64,000 nt of DNA from Bradyrhizobium cosmicum (GTDB lineage: Bacteria > Pseudomonadota > Alphaproteobacteria > Rhizobiales > Xanthobacteraceae). How positions within the stretch are numbered: position 1 is the stretch's first letter; each line of letters begins with the position of its first letter. A program made the position numbers and the translations under genes. The notes beneath the pieces were generated by a model. The model made no database searches. It was not told the origin of the DNA and saw nothing but the letters and a program-made list of their open reading frames with translations. Where the stretch lies: positions 1,488,001 through 1,552,000 of the forward strand of contig NZ_CP041656.2 of the NCBI RefSeq assembly GCF_007290395.2, in the 5' to 3' direction. Shown in pieces: positions 1 through 8,193 of this stretch.

Positions 1-1744
1 CGAGGATCGAGCCGCCGTTCTGCCGGGCGAGGGCCTCACGTACGGCCTGCGCCGCCTCGGCGAGCGGACCTTGCCCCATCCGGTCGAGTTCGGCGCTGCA
101 ACGCCGCAGGGCTTCGGCCTGGTCGAAACAGCGCATCGCTTCGTCGGCGATCTGATCGTCGATTGCGGAGGGACCGTTTGCGGTCAAAATCTGCTCGATC
201 CGCGCGGCGTCGCGGAAGGCGGCTTCCTCCGGCGCGAGATGACGGGCTGGCCCGCCGTCGGACTGGCTCAGCTCGCGCCGGGCCTCTCCCAGCAGCAGCC
301 GAACGCGCCGGTCCCCCGACAAGGGTGGCAGCAAAATCTGGACCGCGAAGACGAGCGTGGTCGACAGGCAGACAAACAGGCTCGTCACGAGAAACACTTC
401 GGGGTCGTAACTCTGCGGATTGGTCGGCGCGAGCACGGCGAGGGTGAACACCAGCACGAGGCGGCTGAGGGAAGACAGCATCGGGTTCGGCAGCGAGATC
501 AGTAGCCCGAGGCCGATGACGACAGGCGCAAGGCCGATCGCCAGCAACTGAAATTCGGATACACCGTTGAAGACGAGGTATTTCAGGATACCGCCGAGCG
601 CGCAGGCGATCGGCGACGCCATTATCGCCACCATCGTGAAGCTGCGAGGTGAGGGCGACGTCGAGCCGAGGCCGATGATCACCGCGACGAGCGCGAGGCA
701 GAGCTCGGTGGTCGGCCAGCCCGTCAGCACGAAGAAGATGGCAATCAGCGTGAACGAGATCCCGGCCCGTGCGCCGGTTTCGGCGGCGATGCGGCGCGAG
801 CGATAGAGCGGCGCACTCCATGCACGATATGGGCGCGTACCTTCACGTAGCGCATCGAGGCTGCTGCGCACCTGCGCGTTCTTTCGGCTGATTTCGGTCC
901 GGACCCAGGAACGGGACATCGCCGTCAGCCCTGCTGCATCCGGGGCCGGGGCGGATTTAGCGGAGAGCGCTGCGAGCATGCGGCCGAGAGACAACGCGCT
1001 GACGAGATCGACCAGTGCGGAACGCGCGGCCGCCATTCTTGCGGTGCCGATGCTCGATTCCGTCGTGAGGCTGGCGATCTCTGGACGCACGGCCGCGATA
1101 TCATGCAACATGCTCGCCGCCACAGCTGCGGATGGAGACTGGCCGCGCTCGGCACCTTGCGCAAGTTCGACGACACGGCGATGCAGTGCCTCGATGCGGC
1201 TCGCCAGAACAGGATGATAGTCCGGCGCGGCCAAGACCTCATTGACAAGCGCCACCGCAAGCACCCCGATGCCGATAGCCGCGCCACGCGCGACCCCGGT
1301 CGGGAACACCTGGAGCGGCGTGTCGATCTGCTCGACCGCGATCAGGGCGACCGTGATGCAGCAGAGCGCTGCCGCATAGGCGCGATTGCCGTCCAGCATG
1401 CCGGCCATATAGGCGCAAAGCCCGACCCAGATGCCCAGCACCGCCAGCAGGAGGCCGCCGGTCTGCGAAAACATCCCGGCGATCGCAATCGAGGCGATGA
1501 CGCCGATGGCGGTTGCGAGTAGCCGGTAGCCGGCCTTTTCCATGCCTTGGCCGCGTGTCGGCAGCGCCAGGATGGCTACGGTCAATGCCGCCGATGTCGG
1601 GGATTCGAGCTCGAGCCAGAAGCTCACATAGAGTGCGAGCAGCATGGCCAGCCAGATCCGCAGTGCGAAGGCCCAGGAGCTCGCCGGAAAACCGGCAAGG
1701 AGCAGCGGGCGCGGCGCCGCAGCACTGGTAGCGTTCACTGGCAT
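1..1744 (-). CDS. FUSC-family membrane transporter (3' end outside window)
   Basis: The minus frame is open from an ATG at 1744 to the window edge, 581 codons without a stop, so the C-terminus is missing. The protein begins with a cluster of hydrophobic segments (about residues 20-150), then a soluble helical stretch, then a second membrane block (about residues 340-480) and a cytosolic tail. This two-block layout is that of the fusaric-acid-resistance / aromatic acid exporter (FUSC, AaeB-like) family, whose members are inner-membrane parts of efflux pumps for aromatic carboxylates. No membrane-fusion or outer-membrane partner is visible here; it could lie beyond the left edge. It follows the two response-regulator genes on the same strand after a gap of about 150 bp. 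The family call rests on architecture and on remembered similarity, not on a search. Confidence 0.75.
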   Translation of the reverse strand, partial: MPVNATSAAAPRPLLLAGFPASSWAFALRIWLAMLLALYVSFWLELESPTSAALTVAILALPTRGQGMEKAGYRLLATAIGVIASIAIAGMFSQTGGLLLAVLGIWVGLCAYMAGMLDGNRAYAAALCCITVALIAVEQIDTPLQVFPTGVARGAAIGIGVLAVALVNEVLAAPDYHPVLASRIEALHRRVVELAQGAERGQSPSAAVAASMLHDIAAVRPEIASLTTESSIGTARMAAARSALVDLVSALSLGRMLAALSAKSAPAPDAAGLTAMSRSWVRTEISRKNAQVRSSLDALREGTRPYRAWSAPLYRSRRIAAETGARAGISFTLIAIFFVLTGWPTTELCLALVAVIIGLGSTSPSPRSFTMVAIMASPIACALGGILKYLVFNGVSEFQLLAIGLAPVVIGLGLLISLPNPMLSSLSRLVLVFTLAVLAPTNPQSYDPEVFLVTSLFVCLSTTLVFAVQILLPPLSGDRRVRLLLGEARRELSQSDGGPARHLAPEEAAFRDAARIEQILTANGPSAIDDQIADEAMRCFDQAEALRRCSAELDRMGQGPLAEAAQAVREALARQNGGSIL

Positions 1745-1898
1745 CGTGCTTCATCCGTCCCCGGCAGAGCATGCGGCTCGGCCTACCTCGCGAAATCGGC
1801 TTCGAATATGAGGCTTGCCGGGCTTGCCGGTATTTCCGGTCCGTCAACCAGGTTGTCGGAACGCACGTCGGGATCGGGTTGAAAGGCCGTGCTGCGGA

Positions 1899-2276
1899 CT
1901 ACGGCGTTTGGCCTGCCAGCGCCTCTTCGAGGCAGCGGATGATCTCGTCACCGCTGGAGGGTTTGCCGAGATAGCAATGCGCGCCTGCGGCCAAGACGCG
2001 CCGGCGCATGGTTTCGCTTGGAAACGCCGTCATGAAGATGATCGGGATATGGCGGCCCTCGGCAACCAGTCGGGCCTGCAACTCATCGCCGGTGATGACT
2101 GGCATCTGGATGTCGGCGATCATGCATGCCGGATCGTCTCCCTGCGCCTGCCGCAGGAAATCCACACCGGATTCGTAGGCCTGGGCCTCGTAGCCGACCG
2201 AACGCACGAGGCTCGCCAGCGACGCGCGAACGCCTTCGTCGTCGTCCACGATCGCAATCACCGGGGTCTTGGCCAT
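1899..2276 (-). CDS. Single-domain response regulator (CheY-like receiver)
   Basis: A 125-residue protein consisting of one receiver domain. The acidic pair region IVDDDE is at residues 9-14, the phospho-acceptor aspartate is D55 in MIADIQMP, and the conserved lysine is in YLGKPSS near the C-terminus. There is no output domain, so it presumably works by phosphotransfer or protein contact. An upstream in-frame start at 2351 would add 25 residues without domain character, so the ATG at 2276 is preferred. It lies downstream of the FixJ-like regulator and histidine kinase genes on the same strand and probably belongs to the same phosphorelay. Confidence 0.88.
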   Translation of the reverse strand: MAKTPVIAIVDDDEGVRASLASLVRSVGYEAQAYESGVDFLRQAQGDDPACMIADIQMPVITGDELQARLVAEGRHIPIIFMTAFPSETMRRRVLAAGAHCYLGKPSSGDEIIRCLEEALAGQTP

Positions 2277-2377
2277 GGTCGCACATTCCTGACCGCGGTG
2301 TTCCGCAAGGAGAGCATCTCCCTTTGCGCGGCCGATGACGCCCTTATGCACCCTGGGCAGTCCTGCCGGAATTATAC

Positions 2378-3049
2378 TCAGGTTTGGTCCGTAGTCCTGC
2401 GGGTCTGGGAAACGCCGAGCGCCTCGGCCTTGCGAACGAGGTCGGCGAACGACCGGACCCCCATCTTGCGCATGACGTTCCCGCGGTGGATCTTGACCGT
2501 GATCTCGCTGAGGCCGATCAGGGCGGCGACCTGCTTGTTCATCAGGCCGGCGGTGACATGGCCCATCACCTCGCGCTCACGCGCCGTCAGCGTCTCGTAC
2601 TGGGCGCGGATATCGTCCCTGGTCGCCGCTTCGGTACGGTGCTGCGCATCGCGCTCGAGTGCCGCCGTCACCGCATCGAGCATGTCCTGGTCGCGAAACG
2701 GTTTTGCGAGGAAATCGACTGCGCCCGCCTTCATGGCACGCACGGACATCGGAATATCGCCGTGGCCGGTCATGAAGATGATCGGATGGCTGATGCCCTG
2801 CCGGACCAGCTGGCTCTGCAGATCGAGCCCGCTCACGCCGGGTAGGCGGACGTCCAGCACGATGCAGCCGGGGCCGTCGGGCAGCACACCGCCGAGCAGT
2901 TCGGCGGGCGATGCGAACAGGCGCGTCTCGAGGCCGACGGAGCGGAACAGGCTGTCGAGCGAGGCGCGGATCCCTGCGTCGTCATCAACGATGATGACGA
3001 CCGAGTTGAGGGATCGGGCGGGTGGTTGCGCTTGGTCTGGTCGTGTCAT
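2378..3049 (-). CDS. FixJ/NarL-type response regulator with LuxR helix-turn-helix
   Basis: A 223-residue two-domain regulator. The N-terminal receiver has VDDD at residues 21-24, phospho-acceptor D66 in VLDVRLPG, and the KPF lysine motif. The C-terminal LuxR-type HTH contains LTAREREVMGHV and the recognition helix region ISEITVKIHRGNVMRKM with the usual LSE/VK pattern. The start codon overlaps the stop of the upstream kinase gene in an ATGA arrangement (3046-3049), indicating translational coupling and a cognate pair. The 16-bp palindrome at 5257-5272 in front of the kinase and AraC genes is a plausible binding site, which is inference. Target genes are unknown. Confidence 0.92.
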   Translation of the reverse strand: MTRPDQAQPPARSLNSVVIIVDDDAGIRASLDSLFRSVGLETRLFASPAELLGGVLPDGPGCIVLDVRLPGVSGLDLQSQLVRQGISHPIIFMTGHGDIPMSVRAMKAGAVDFLAKPFRDQDMLDAVTAALERDAQHRTEAATRDDIRAQYETLTAREREVMGHVTAGLMNKQVAALIGLSEITVKIHRGNVMRKMGVRSFADLVRKAEALGVSQTRRTTDQT

Positions 3050-4956
3050 GGTCGGGCGTATTCTGGGCTGTGAGGCAGTGTCAGGCGGAACGTGGCTCCC
3101 GCGCCGGGGGTGCTCTCGACCGACAGCTGGCCGCCGTGAGCTTCCACCGTCGTTCGGCAGATCGCAAGTCCCATGCCCATTCCGTCGCGCTTCGTCGTGA
3201 AGAATGGATCGAATAGGCGCGGCATGTCGTCGGGCCGGATGCCGGGGCCGCTGTCCTGCACCGTGATGGCGAGTCGCTCGCCGTCGACGGCGCCGGCGCG
3301 CAGCGTGATGGTGCGGGAACCGCGCTGGTCCGACATGGCCTGGCCGGCATTGACCAGCAGGTTGACGAGCACCTGCTGAAGCTGGATCCGGTCACCGCGG
3401 ATGGGCCTCAGGCCATGTTCGGTCTCGACGGTGAGCGCAACGTTGTCATTGGCCAGCTCTCGCGCGACCAGAAGGGCCGCTTCCTGGATGATCTCGGCGA
3501 TATCGAGACTGTCCTGCTGGGCAGGCGCCTTCTTCAGGAAGGTGCGGACGCGGGCCACGACCTCGCTGGCCCGGCGGCCTTCCGCGACGACGTGAACGAT
3601 CGTGGCCGCGACCTCCTTCAGATCGGGCACATCGCGCCGTAGCCAGCGCAGGCCGGCCTCGCCGCTGGTGACGATCGCCGCCAGAGGCTGGTTGACCTCG
3701 TGGGCGATCGAGGCGCTGAGCTCACCGAGGGTGGCGACCCGCGCGGCATGGGCGAGCTCCGCCTGCGCCGCGAGCAATGCATCCTGGGCCTGCTTGCGCT
3801 CGGTGATGTCGACGACGAAGGCGAGCACGTTGCGATCGCCGTCGGGTCCGGGCGGAAAGGTGATCGTGAACAGCACCGGAACCTTGCGTCCGTCGAGCCT
3901 GACGAGCTCGGTCTCGCCTTCGTAGAACGGCTCGCCTTCTGCAAAGGCGATCAATGCGCCGAGGAAGCTTCGGTCGTTCTCGCCAAGAAGCAGGTCCACG
4001 TTCTCGATGAAGGGCGAGGCGCCGTTTGCACCTGCCATCTTTTGCAGGGCCGGATTGACGTCGGTGATTCTGGCGAGCCGGCGGGCACGCCGGACGAAAT
4101 CCGGATGTTGTGCCAGATGATCGCGCAGGCCGGCTCCTTCGGTTTCCAGCGATTGCAGCGCGGCTCGGAGTTCGCTCCAGTCCTCTTCGATCACCCCGAT
4201 CCGGCTTGCGTCGAACATGCGGCGGTATCGCTGCTCGCTCCGCACCAGCGCATTGTGTGCGGCCACGCGATCGGTGACGTCGGTGTGCGTTTCGAGGACC
4301 CCGACGGGCTTGCCGAGACGGTCGTGCTGCAGGGCCCATCGGGCATCGACGGTGAGCGCGGCGCCGTCTTTCGTCCGCTGCTGCACGCGGCCTTCCCACC
4401 GGCCGGTGTCGAGCAGGTCGGTTTCGATGGTTTCGCGCCGGTCCGGATATGTGGTTTGCAGCAGCTTGTCTGCGAGCTGCCCGAGCGCCTCGTCGGCTGA
4501 CCAGCCGTAGGCTTGCTCCGCCGTCTTGTTCCAGAAGGTGATCACGCCGCCGCGATTCCTGGCGAAGATCATGTCGTGCGAGAGGTTGAGCAGGCGCGCC
4601 TGCGCCGCAAGGTGCGTCGTTGCCGCGTGGTTTTGCAGCGCCAGCAGGGTCGTGATCCCGATCGCCGCCAGGCTCACCAGCGCGCGGAGGGCGGGCGAGG
4701 CGATGCTCTCCAGATCGTGCGAGAGCAGATAGGCCGTTATCGTCAGGACGACACAGCCGGCCGCTGCGACGATGATGTCGTTGCGCCGACTGGTCTTCGC
4801 CGCAAGCAGGATCGCCACGACGTAGAGAACCGCGACCGCGCCCTCGAGCGGCGTCAGCACGTCGACCAGGAAAACCGCGACGGCGAGGACAGCGGACCAG
4901 AACCGCAAACCGGCGCGGCTCATGGCTGAACCCGTGGTCGGATCATGAGTCGTCAT
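3046..4956 (-). CDS. Membrane-anchored PAS sensor histidine kinase (FixL-like class)
   Basis: A 636-residue sensor kinase. Residues about 15-110 contain three to four hydrophobic segments. A PAS domain follows (about 120-235, with the DMIFARNRGGVITFWNK start), then a second, more divergent PAS region ending in the PAC-like VVDITERKQAQ. The HisKA region has the H-box ASIAHEVNQPLAA with H419. The ATPase domain shows the N-box LVNAGQAM, the G1 box DSGPGI and FFTTK...GMGMGL. The H-box type is that of FixL and related rhizobial kinases. No haem ligand can be assigned from sequence alone. It forms an operon with the downstream FixJ-like regulator (4-bp overlap). The ligand or signal is not known. 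Confidence 0.92.
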   Translation of the reverse strand: MTTHDPTTGSAMSRAGLRFWSAVLAVAVFLVDVLTPLEGAVAVLYVVAILLAAKTSRRNDIIVAAAGCVVLTITAYLLSHDLESIASPALRALVSLAAIGITTLLALQNHAATTHLAAQARLLNLSHDMIFARNRGGVITFWNKTAEQAYGWSADEALGQLADKLLQTTYPDRRETIETDLLDTGRWEGRVQQRTKDGAALTVDARWALQHDRLGKPVGVLETHTDVTDRVAAHNALVRSEQRYRRMFDASRIGVIEEDWSELRAALQSLETEGAGLRDHLAQHPDFVRRARRLARITDVNPALQKMAGANGASPFIENVDLLLGENDRSFLGALIAFAEGEPFYEGETELVRLDGRKVPVLFTITFPPGPDGDRNVLAFVVDITERKQAQDALLAAQAELAHAARVATLGELSASIAHEVNQPLAAIVTSGEAGLRWLRRDVPDLKEVAATIVHVVAEGRRASEVVARVRTFLKKAPAQQDSLDIAEIIQEAALLVARELANDNVALTVETEHGLRPIRGDRIQLQQVLVNLLVNAGQAMSDQRGSRTITLRAGAVDGERLAITVQDSGPGIRPDDMPRLFDPFFTTKRDGMGMGLAICRTTVEAHGGQLSVESTPGAGATFRLTLPHSPEYARP

Positions 4957-5256
4957 CGTCGCTGGCAGTCGTTATTCTCATATCGGCAGCGTTGATGCCG
5001 CGATTTGATCGCCTCCACAACATCTGGCAGCGTGATTTTCGTGCTCTCGTGGAAGACCTGCGCGCCACGCAACCCTGCGAATTCGCCGGCAGGCGGCATT
5101 CCCCGGAAAAACCGGCCAGCTTGCGTGATTCCACCGGCACATGCGTGCAAGCAGCGCGTCAACTTACCGCAGCCATCGCGCGCCGCCAGTCCCGTCCGCA
5201 TCCGCGGCGCCGGCGAGGTGTCGCGCCGGCGCCCCCACCGGACGAACATGCTGCGA

Positions 5257-5272
5257 TCATACCTAGGTATGA
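5257..5272. promoter_or_regulatory. Perfect 16-bp palindrome in the kinase/AraC divergent region
   Basis: The sequence tcatacctaggtatga is a perfect inverted repeat centred between 5264 and 5265. It sits in the 454-bp space between the divergent kinase and AraC genes, about 140 bp upstream of the AraC ATG. The core TACCT/AGGTA resembles NarL/FixJ-class half-sites (TACYYMT in NarL), so an autoregulatory operator for the adjacent LuxR-type regulator is a reasonable inference. The rest of 4957-5410 shows no gene I can support. Confidence 0.55.
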
Positions 5273-5410
5273 CTCGGTTAACCCGAGAACCTATCGATGC
5301 ACCCGCGCGTAGAATGGATCGCGCGGACCGCCGAATTACTCTGCTCCCATGACATTCGGACAAGCCAGTCAGGCGATGCCGGATCGAAAACAGGACAAGG
5401 AGATTCGACG

Positions 5411-6208
5411 ATGTCGTTGCAGATGTCACGCTCACAGACGGTCAAGGATCATGGCGTTCGTGCGATCGATTTCTCTGCGATCGATTGGGATCGGCTCGGG
5501 CTGTCGAAATTACCTGATCGCTTCGGCGCCGACGAAACGATGCTGTCCTTCGTCCATCTGGACGTGGCCCTGGCGCTCGAGGCGCGGGCTGCGGATGTCG
5601 AACGGTCCGCCGGGAGCGATCCGGAGTTCGCGGGAGAACTCACCGATCCGGTCATGCGGCGCCTGTCGGATGCGCTGGCGGCGACCGAAGCCACGCACGA
5701 TGCCCATTCCGCCATCATGGCCGACGCGCTGCGGCTTGCGATCCTCACCCGGACGTTCAGCCGGCAGGCGCTTCGCGCCCCGTCCGGGCTTGACCCGGCT
5801 GACGGCGTTCACAAGGAGGAGGTTGGCCGGCCCGTGCGGTCGCTGCAGAACTGGCGTCTCAAGCGCGTGCTGCAATATGTCGATGAGAACTTGACGGGCA
5901 AGATCACGCTTCAGAACATGGCCGCGGTCGCCGGCCTGAGCAGGATGCATTTCGCCGCGCAGTTCCGCGCAGCCACCGGCGTCCGGCCGCGGGAATACCT
6001 GTTGCGGCGTCGGATCGAACGCGCCCAGGAACTGCTCAAGCAGGCCGAACTCGCTCTGGTCGATATCGCCCTGACCGTAGGCTTCCAGACGCAGGCGCAT
6101 TTCACCACGGTGTTCAAGCGCTTTGTCGGCGATACGCCGTATCAGTGGCGGAGCGCTTATCTTGCGCAAGCTATGCCGCTGCCGCGCGTGGGAGCGGGGC
6201 CGTCATGA
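5411..6208 (+). CDS. AraC-family transcriptional regulator
   Basis: A 265-residue protein whose last hundred residues form a double HTH of the AraC/XylS type: LKRVLQYVDENL, then LQNMAAVAGLSRMHFAAQF, then VDIALTVGFQTQAHFTTVFKRFVGDTPYQWR. The N-terminal 160 residues have no recognisable cupin or sensor domain. The ATG at 5411 is chosen because a GGAG-type ribosome site precedes it by about 7 nt; an upstream in-frame start at 5297 adds only low-complexity residues. It diverges from the kinase gene. It is likely part of the same circuit, with the response regulator controlling it, but that is inferred from position only. Confidence 0.88.
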   Translation: MSLQMSRSQTVKDHGVRAIDFSAIDWDRLGLSKLPDRFGADETMLSFVHLDVALALEARAADVERSAGSDPEFAGELTDPVMRRLSDALAATEATHDAHSAIMADALRLAILTRTFSRQALRAPSGLDPADGVHKEEVGRPVRSLQNWRLKRVLQYVDENLTGKITLQNMAAVAGLSRMHFAAQFRAATGVRPREYLLRRRIERAQELLKQAELALVDIALTVGFQTQAHFTTVFKRFVGDTPYQWRSAYLAQAMPLPRVGAGPS

Positions 6209-6414
6209 GCAATATCGGCATTCAGGCCCTGCTGCTCCCACTTGCGAGCCTTCATTTGATGCTCACGCATCATGAACTCATGGAGGCGATAGAGCTTGTT
6301 CGCGTGCTCGGCAATTCGTACCGCCTGGCTGCTTTGGAGCCGGGGAGCGGCCTTCTCTATGGACGTCTCGCCTTCAACTTCTGCCGTAGCGTTGTGATGT
6401 GGGGCGCGCGTTAG
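6205..6414 (+). CDS. Small hypothetical ORF coupled to the AraC gene
   Basis: A 69-codon frame whose ATG overlaps the AraC stop codon in an ATGA arrangement. The product is moderately hydrophobic at the N-terminus (IGIQALLLPLASLHLMLTHH) and has no recognised domain. The overlap is the only argument for translation, since coding statistics of such a short frame in GC-rich DNA are weak. It may be a spurious frame. Confidence 0.25.
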   Translation: MSNIGIQALLLPLASLHLMLTHHELMEAIELVRVLGNSYRLAALEPGSGLLYGRLAFNFCRSVVMWGAR

Positions 6415-6529
6415 GGGAAGCGGGTCGCCCCCAAATCAAGTCCTGAGGGGAGCCGTGCCAAACGGCACTATCGCCAACATGCTTCCCGAACTGCCGCCGC
6501 GAACAAGCTCCGCTGATTGGGCGGGCTGG

Positions 6530-6757
6530 TTACTTGCTCTTCGCCCTGGATTGTTTTTTTGGCGCCGGGCCCGCTGCGGCTTCCCGCGCCAGGCGCTCTG
6601 CCTTCAGACGCTCTCGATTCTGGGCGAAGGCCTTCTCGGCGAGCGCGTGCTCGGACATCGCCTTTACAGCATCGACCTCGCGAAAGGCCTTGCGTGCTTC
6701 GCGCTCCGCTTTGCTGATCGGTTTCGGCGGCTGGTATTCACCACTTGTCTTTGTCAT
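6530..6757 (-). CDS. Small charged hypothetical protein (paralogue of 6792-6977)
   Basis: A 75-residue lysine/arginine/alanine-rich protein starting MTKTSGEYQPP. It has a long predicted helix in its middle (KAEREARKAFREVDAVKA) and ends in a basic tail, AKSK. The motif RLKAERLARE is nearly repeated in the neighbouring product as RLRAERLARD, so the two are probably tandem paralogues. No function can be assigned. An earlier in-frame start at 6817 would add 20 residues lacking this composition. Confidence 0.5.
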   Translation of the reverse strand: MTKTSGEYQPPKPISKAEREARKAFREVDAVKAMSEHALAEKAFAQNRERLKAERLAREAAAGPAPKKQSRAKSK

Positions 6758-6791
6758 CTGTTCTCGATCCAAACGCTTCGCGAAAGTCGGG

Positions 6792-6977
6792 TCAATTCTT
6801 GCTTGTCGGCCCGGCATCCCGCGCCAAGCGCTCCGCCCTGAGACGCTTGTGGTTTTCCTGAAACTCCGGATCGGCGTGGCTGTCGGCTATCGTTTGCCGC
6901 GCCCCGATTGGGTTTTGTGCCTTTCGCTCCGCTTCATCCGCAACCTGTTGCTCGGCGGAGCGTTTCCGTTTGATCAT
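6792..6977 (-). CDS. Small charged hypothetical protein (paralogue of 6530-6757)
   Basis: A 61-residue basic protein beginning MIKRKRSAEQQV. Its C-terminal RLRAERLARDAG matches the motif in the next gene downstream on the same strand. Longer in-frame starts up to 7142 read through DNA that looks non-coding. Nothing in the sequence points to a function; the composition suggests a soluble, largely helical protein. Confidence 0.45.
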   Translation of the reverse strand: MIKRKRSAEQQVADEAERKAQNPIGARQTIADSHADPEFQENHKRLRAERLARDAGPTSKN

Positions 6978-7190
6978 TGCCCGATCCCTGCACCTGCGGG
7001 TTGTTCCAGAAGCATCCAGATGATTCCCGGGAACCATACTAGCCGTTCGCCGCCCGGGCGGCGATCTCAAAAGTAAAGGTTGTCCAGCCCATCGATCCGG
7101 GTGTCCCGGCGAAACCGGAGGGGCAATGGTTAATTGCGTCACGGCATGCTCTACGCTAGAGCAGCAGGAGATGACTTGAGAGGTAAGCCC

Positions 7191-7397
7191 ATGTCATATG
7201 CCTACAAGCTGAATGAAGACGTTCGCCACCAGCCCCAAGGTCCACAAGGGCGTGCGGCAATTGATTCCGCCATGATTTACACCATCGTTCAATGTATGCC
7301 CATCGAGGCAGACGGACGTCTTCGATATCGCATCAAGAGCAAGTCGGGGAACGTCGAGCGAGTCGTGACGGAAGAGCAGCTGTCGTACTTTCAGTGA
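7191..7397 (+). CDS. Small conserved-looking hypothetical protein
   Basis: A 68-residue product starting MSYAYKLNEDVRHQPQG and ending VERVVTEEQLSYFQ. A GAGAGG ribosome site lies 7-8 nt upstream of the ATG. The C-terminal half alternates in a way suggesting a small beta-rich fold (YTIVQCMPIEADGRLRYRIKSKSGNVERVV). The codon pattern and clear ribosome site favour a real gene, but the family is not one I can name. It is followed 33 nt later by another small gene on the same strand. Confidence 0.6.
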   Translation: MSYAYKLNEDVRHQPQGPQGRAAIDSAMIYTIVQCMPIEADGRLRYRIKSKSGNVERVVTEEQLSYFQ

Positions 7398-7430
7398 TCT
7401 CGCGCGCTTGCCAGCAGAGGGAGTTTCGTC

Positions 7431-7610
7431 GTGCTGAATGATCGGGAAAATATTCTGATTGCGCTTCGAGAGAAGCCGCTCAAGGTCTACGAGATCATGA
7501 AGCGCGCCAATGTCGCGAACGAGGAGGCTTGCCAGTCTCTTCTGTTGAAGATGCGAGACGAAGGCTCGGTGAAGTTCGATATCCACAAGGGGCGATGGCA
7601 GGTCGGATGA
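7431..7610 (+). CDS. Tiny winged-helix-like hypothetical protein (GTG start)
   Basis: A 59-codon frame from GTG at 7431 to TGA at 7610, preceded by an AGAGGGAG ribosome site about 7 nt upstream. The translation contains ILIALREKPLKVYEIMKRAN, then EEACQSLLLKMRDEGSVKFD and a final HKGRWQV. This is a helix-turn-helix-wing pattern such as is seen in small winged-helix proteins. It may bind DNA or be a domain-sized adaptor. The pattern is seen directly; the fold is inference. Position and orientation suggest co-transcription with 7191-7397. Confidence 0.5.
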   Translation: MLNDRENILIALREKPLKVYEIMKRANVANEEACQSLLLKMRDEGSVKFDIHKGRWQVG

Positions 7611-8193
7611 TCGCCGAATTGCGGCGACGGTCAGGCTTGTCGTCCTTTCGGCACGTTGTCCTCACAGGTTAGTTCCCTTGCTTGGCCGGGCTGCCAGGCA
7701 CCGGAGCGCAGTCAGTTCGCCCATCGGACAAGCCCCGCCCTGTTTCGCGGCCCCGTCAATCCCTCCCGGCAAAAATATTCCACTTTACCGAAATTCGGAA
7801 ATATCGTATCTCTCGCCCATCCCGGCTCATCCTTGAGGGGCGATCGTACGTCGTCACGAGTTGCGAGCCGGGCTTGCGGTGGACGCGGCAGCGTCGGCAT
7901 GAGAGGTGCGGGCAGGGCGGGTAGTCCCTGTGAGCTCGCGGCCGCGTGCGGACGAGCGGCGCTGTCAGGTTCGTCTCGTCCGTAAGTTTCCGGCTCCGTT
8001 GACAGGGCCGGAAAAACTGCGGCGAAATGGCGGGCCGTGCGTACGGCAAAACCGTGTGGTCCGTCGCAATGACGAGGAGGAGAGTGCGAGCGACACACGC
8101 CACTCCCGTGCCCCGGCTCTGCAGTGCAACGCTCTCCGCGTTGCAGCTTGTCCGGGACACGAAACTCCCGTCGCCGCGATCCCGCGCGTGCCC
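7611..8193. other. Intergenic region, mostly repeat mosaic
   Basis: I see no supportable gene in this 583-bp stretch. It holds the dispersed repeat at 7772-7962. It also contains two shorter blocks (8038-8062 and about 8138-8157) that recur in the same order in the intergenic DNA near 32.0-32.7 kb. Confidence 0.6.
7772..7962. repeat. Dispersed intergenic repeat, copy 1
   Basis: About 190 bp that recur in the same orientation at 31813-32004 with roughly nine of ten positions identical by eye. The first 30 bp include the small palindrome ccgaaattcgg. There is no ORF spanning the element, no transposase and no visible target duplication, so it looks like a non-autonomous or REP/ERIC-like repetitive sequence rather than an intact insertion sequence. 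Confidence 0.8.
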
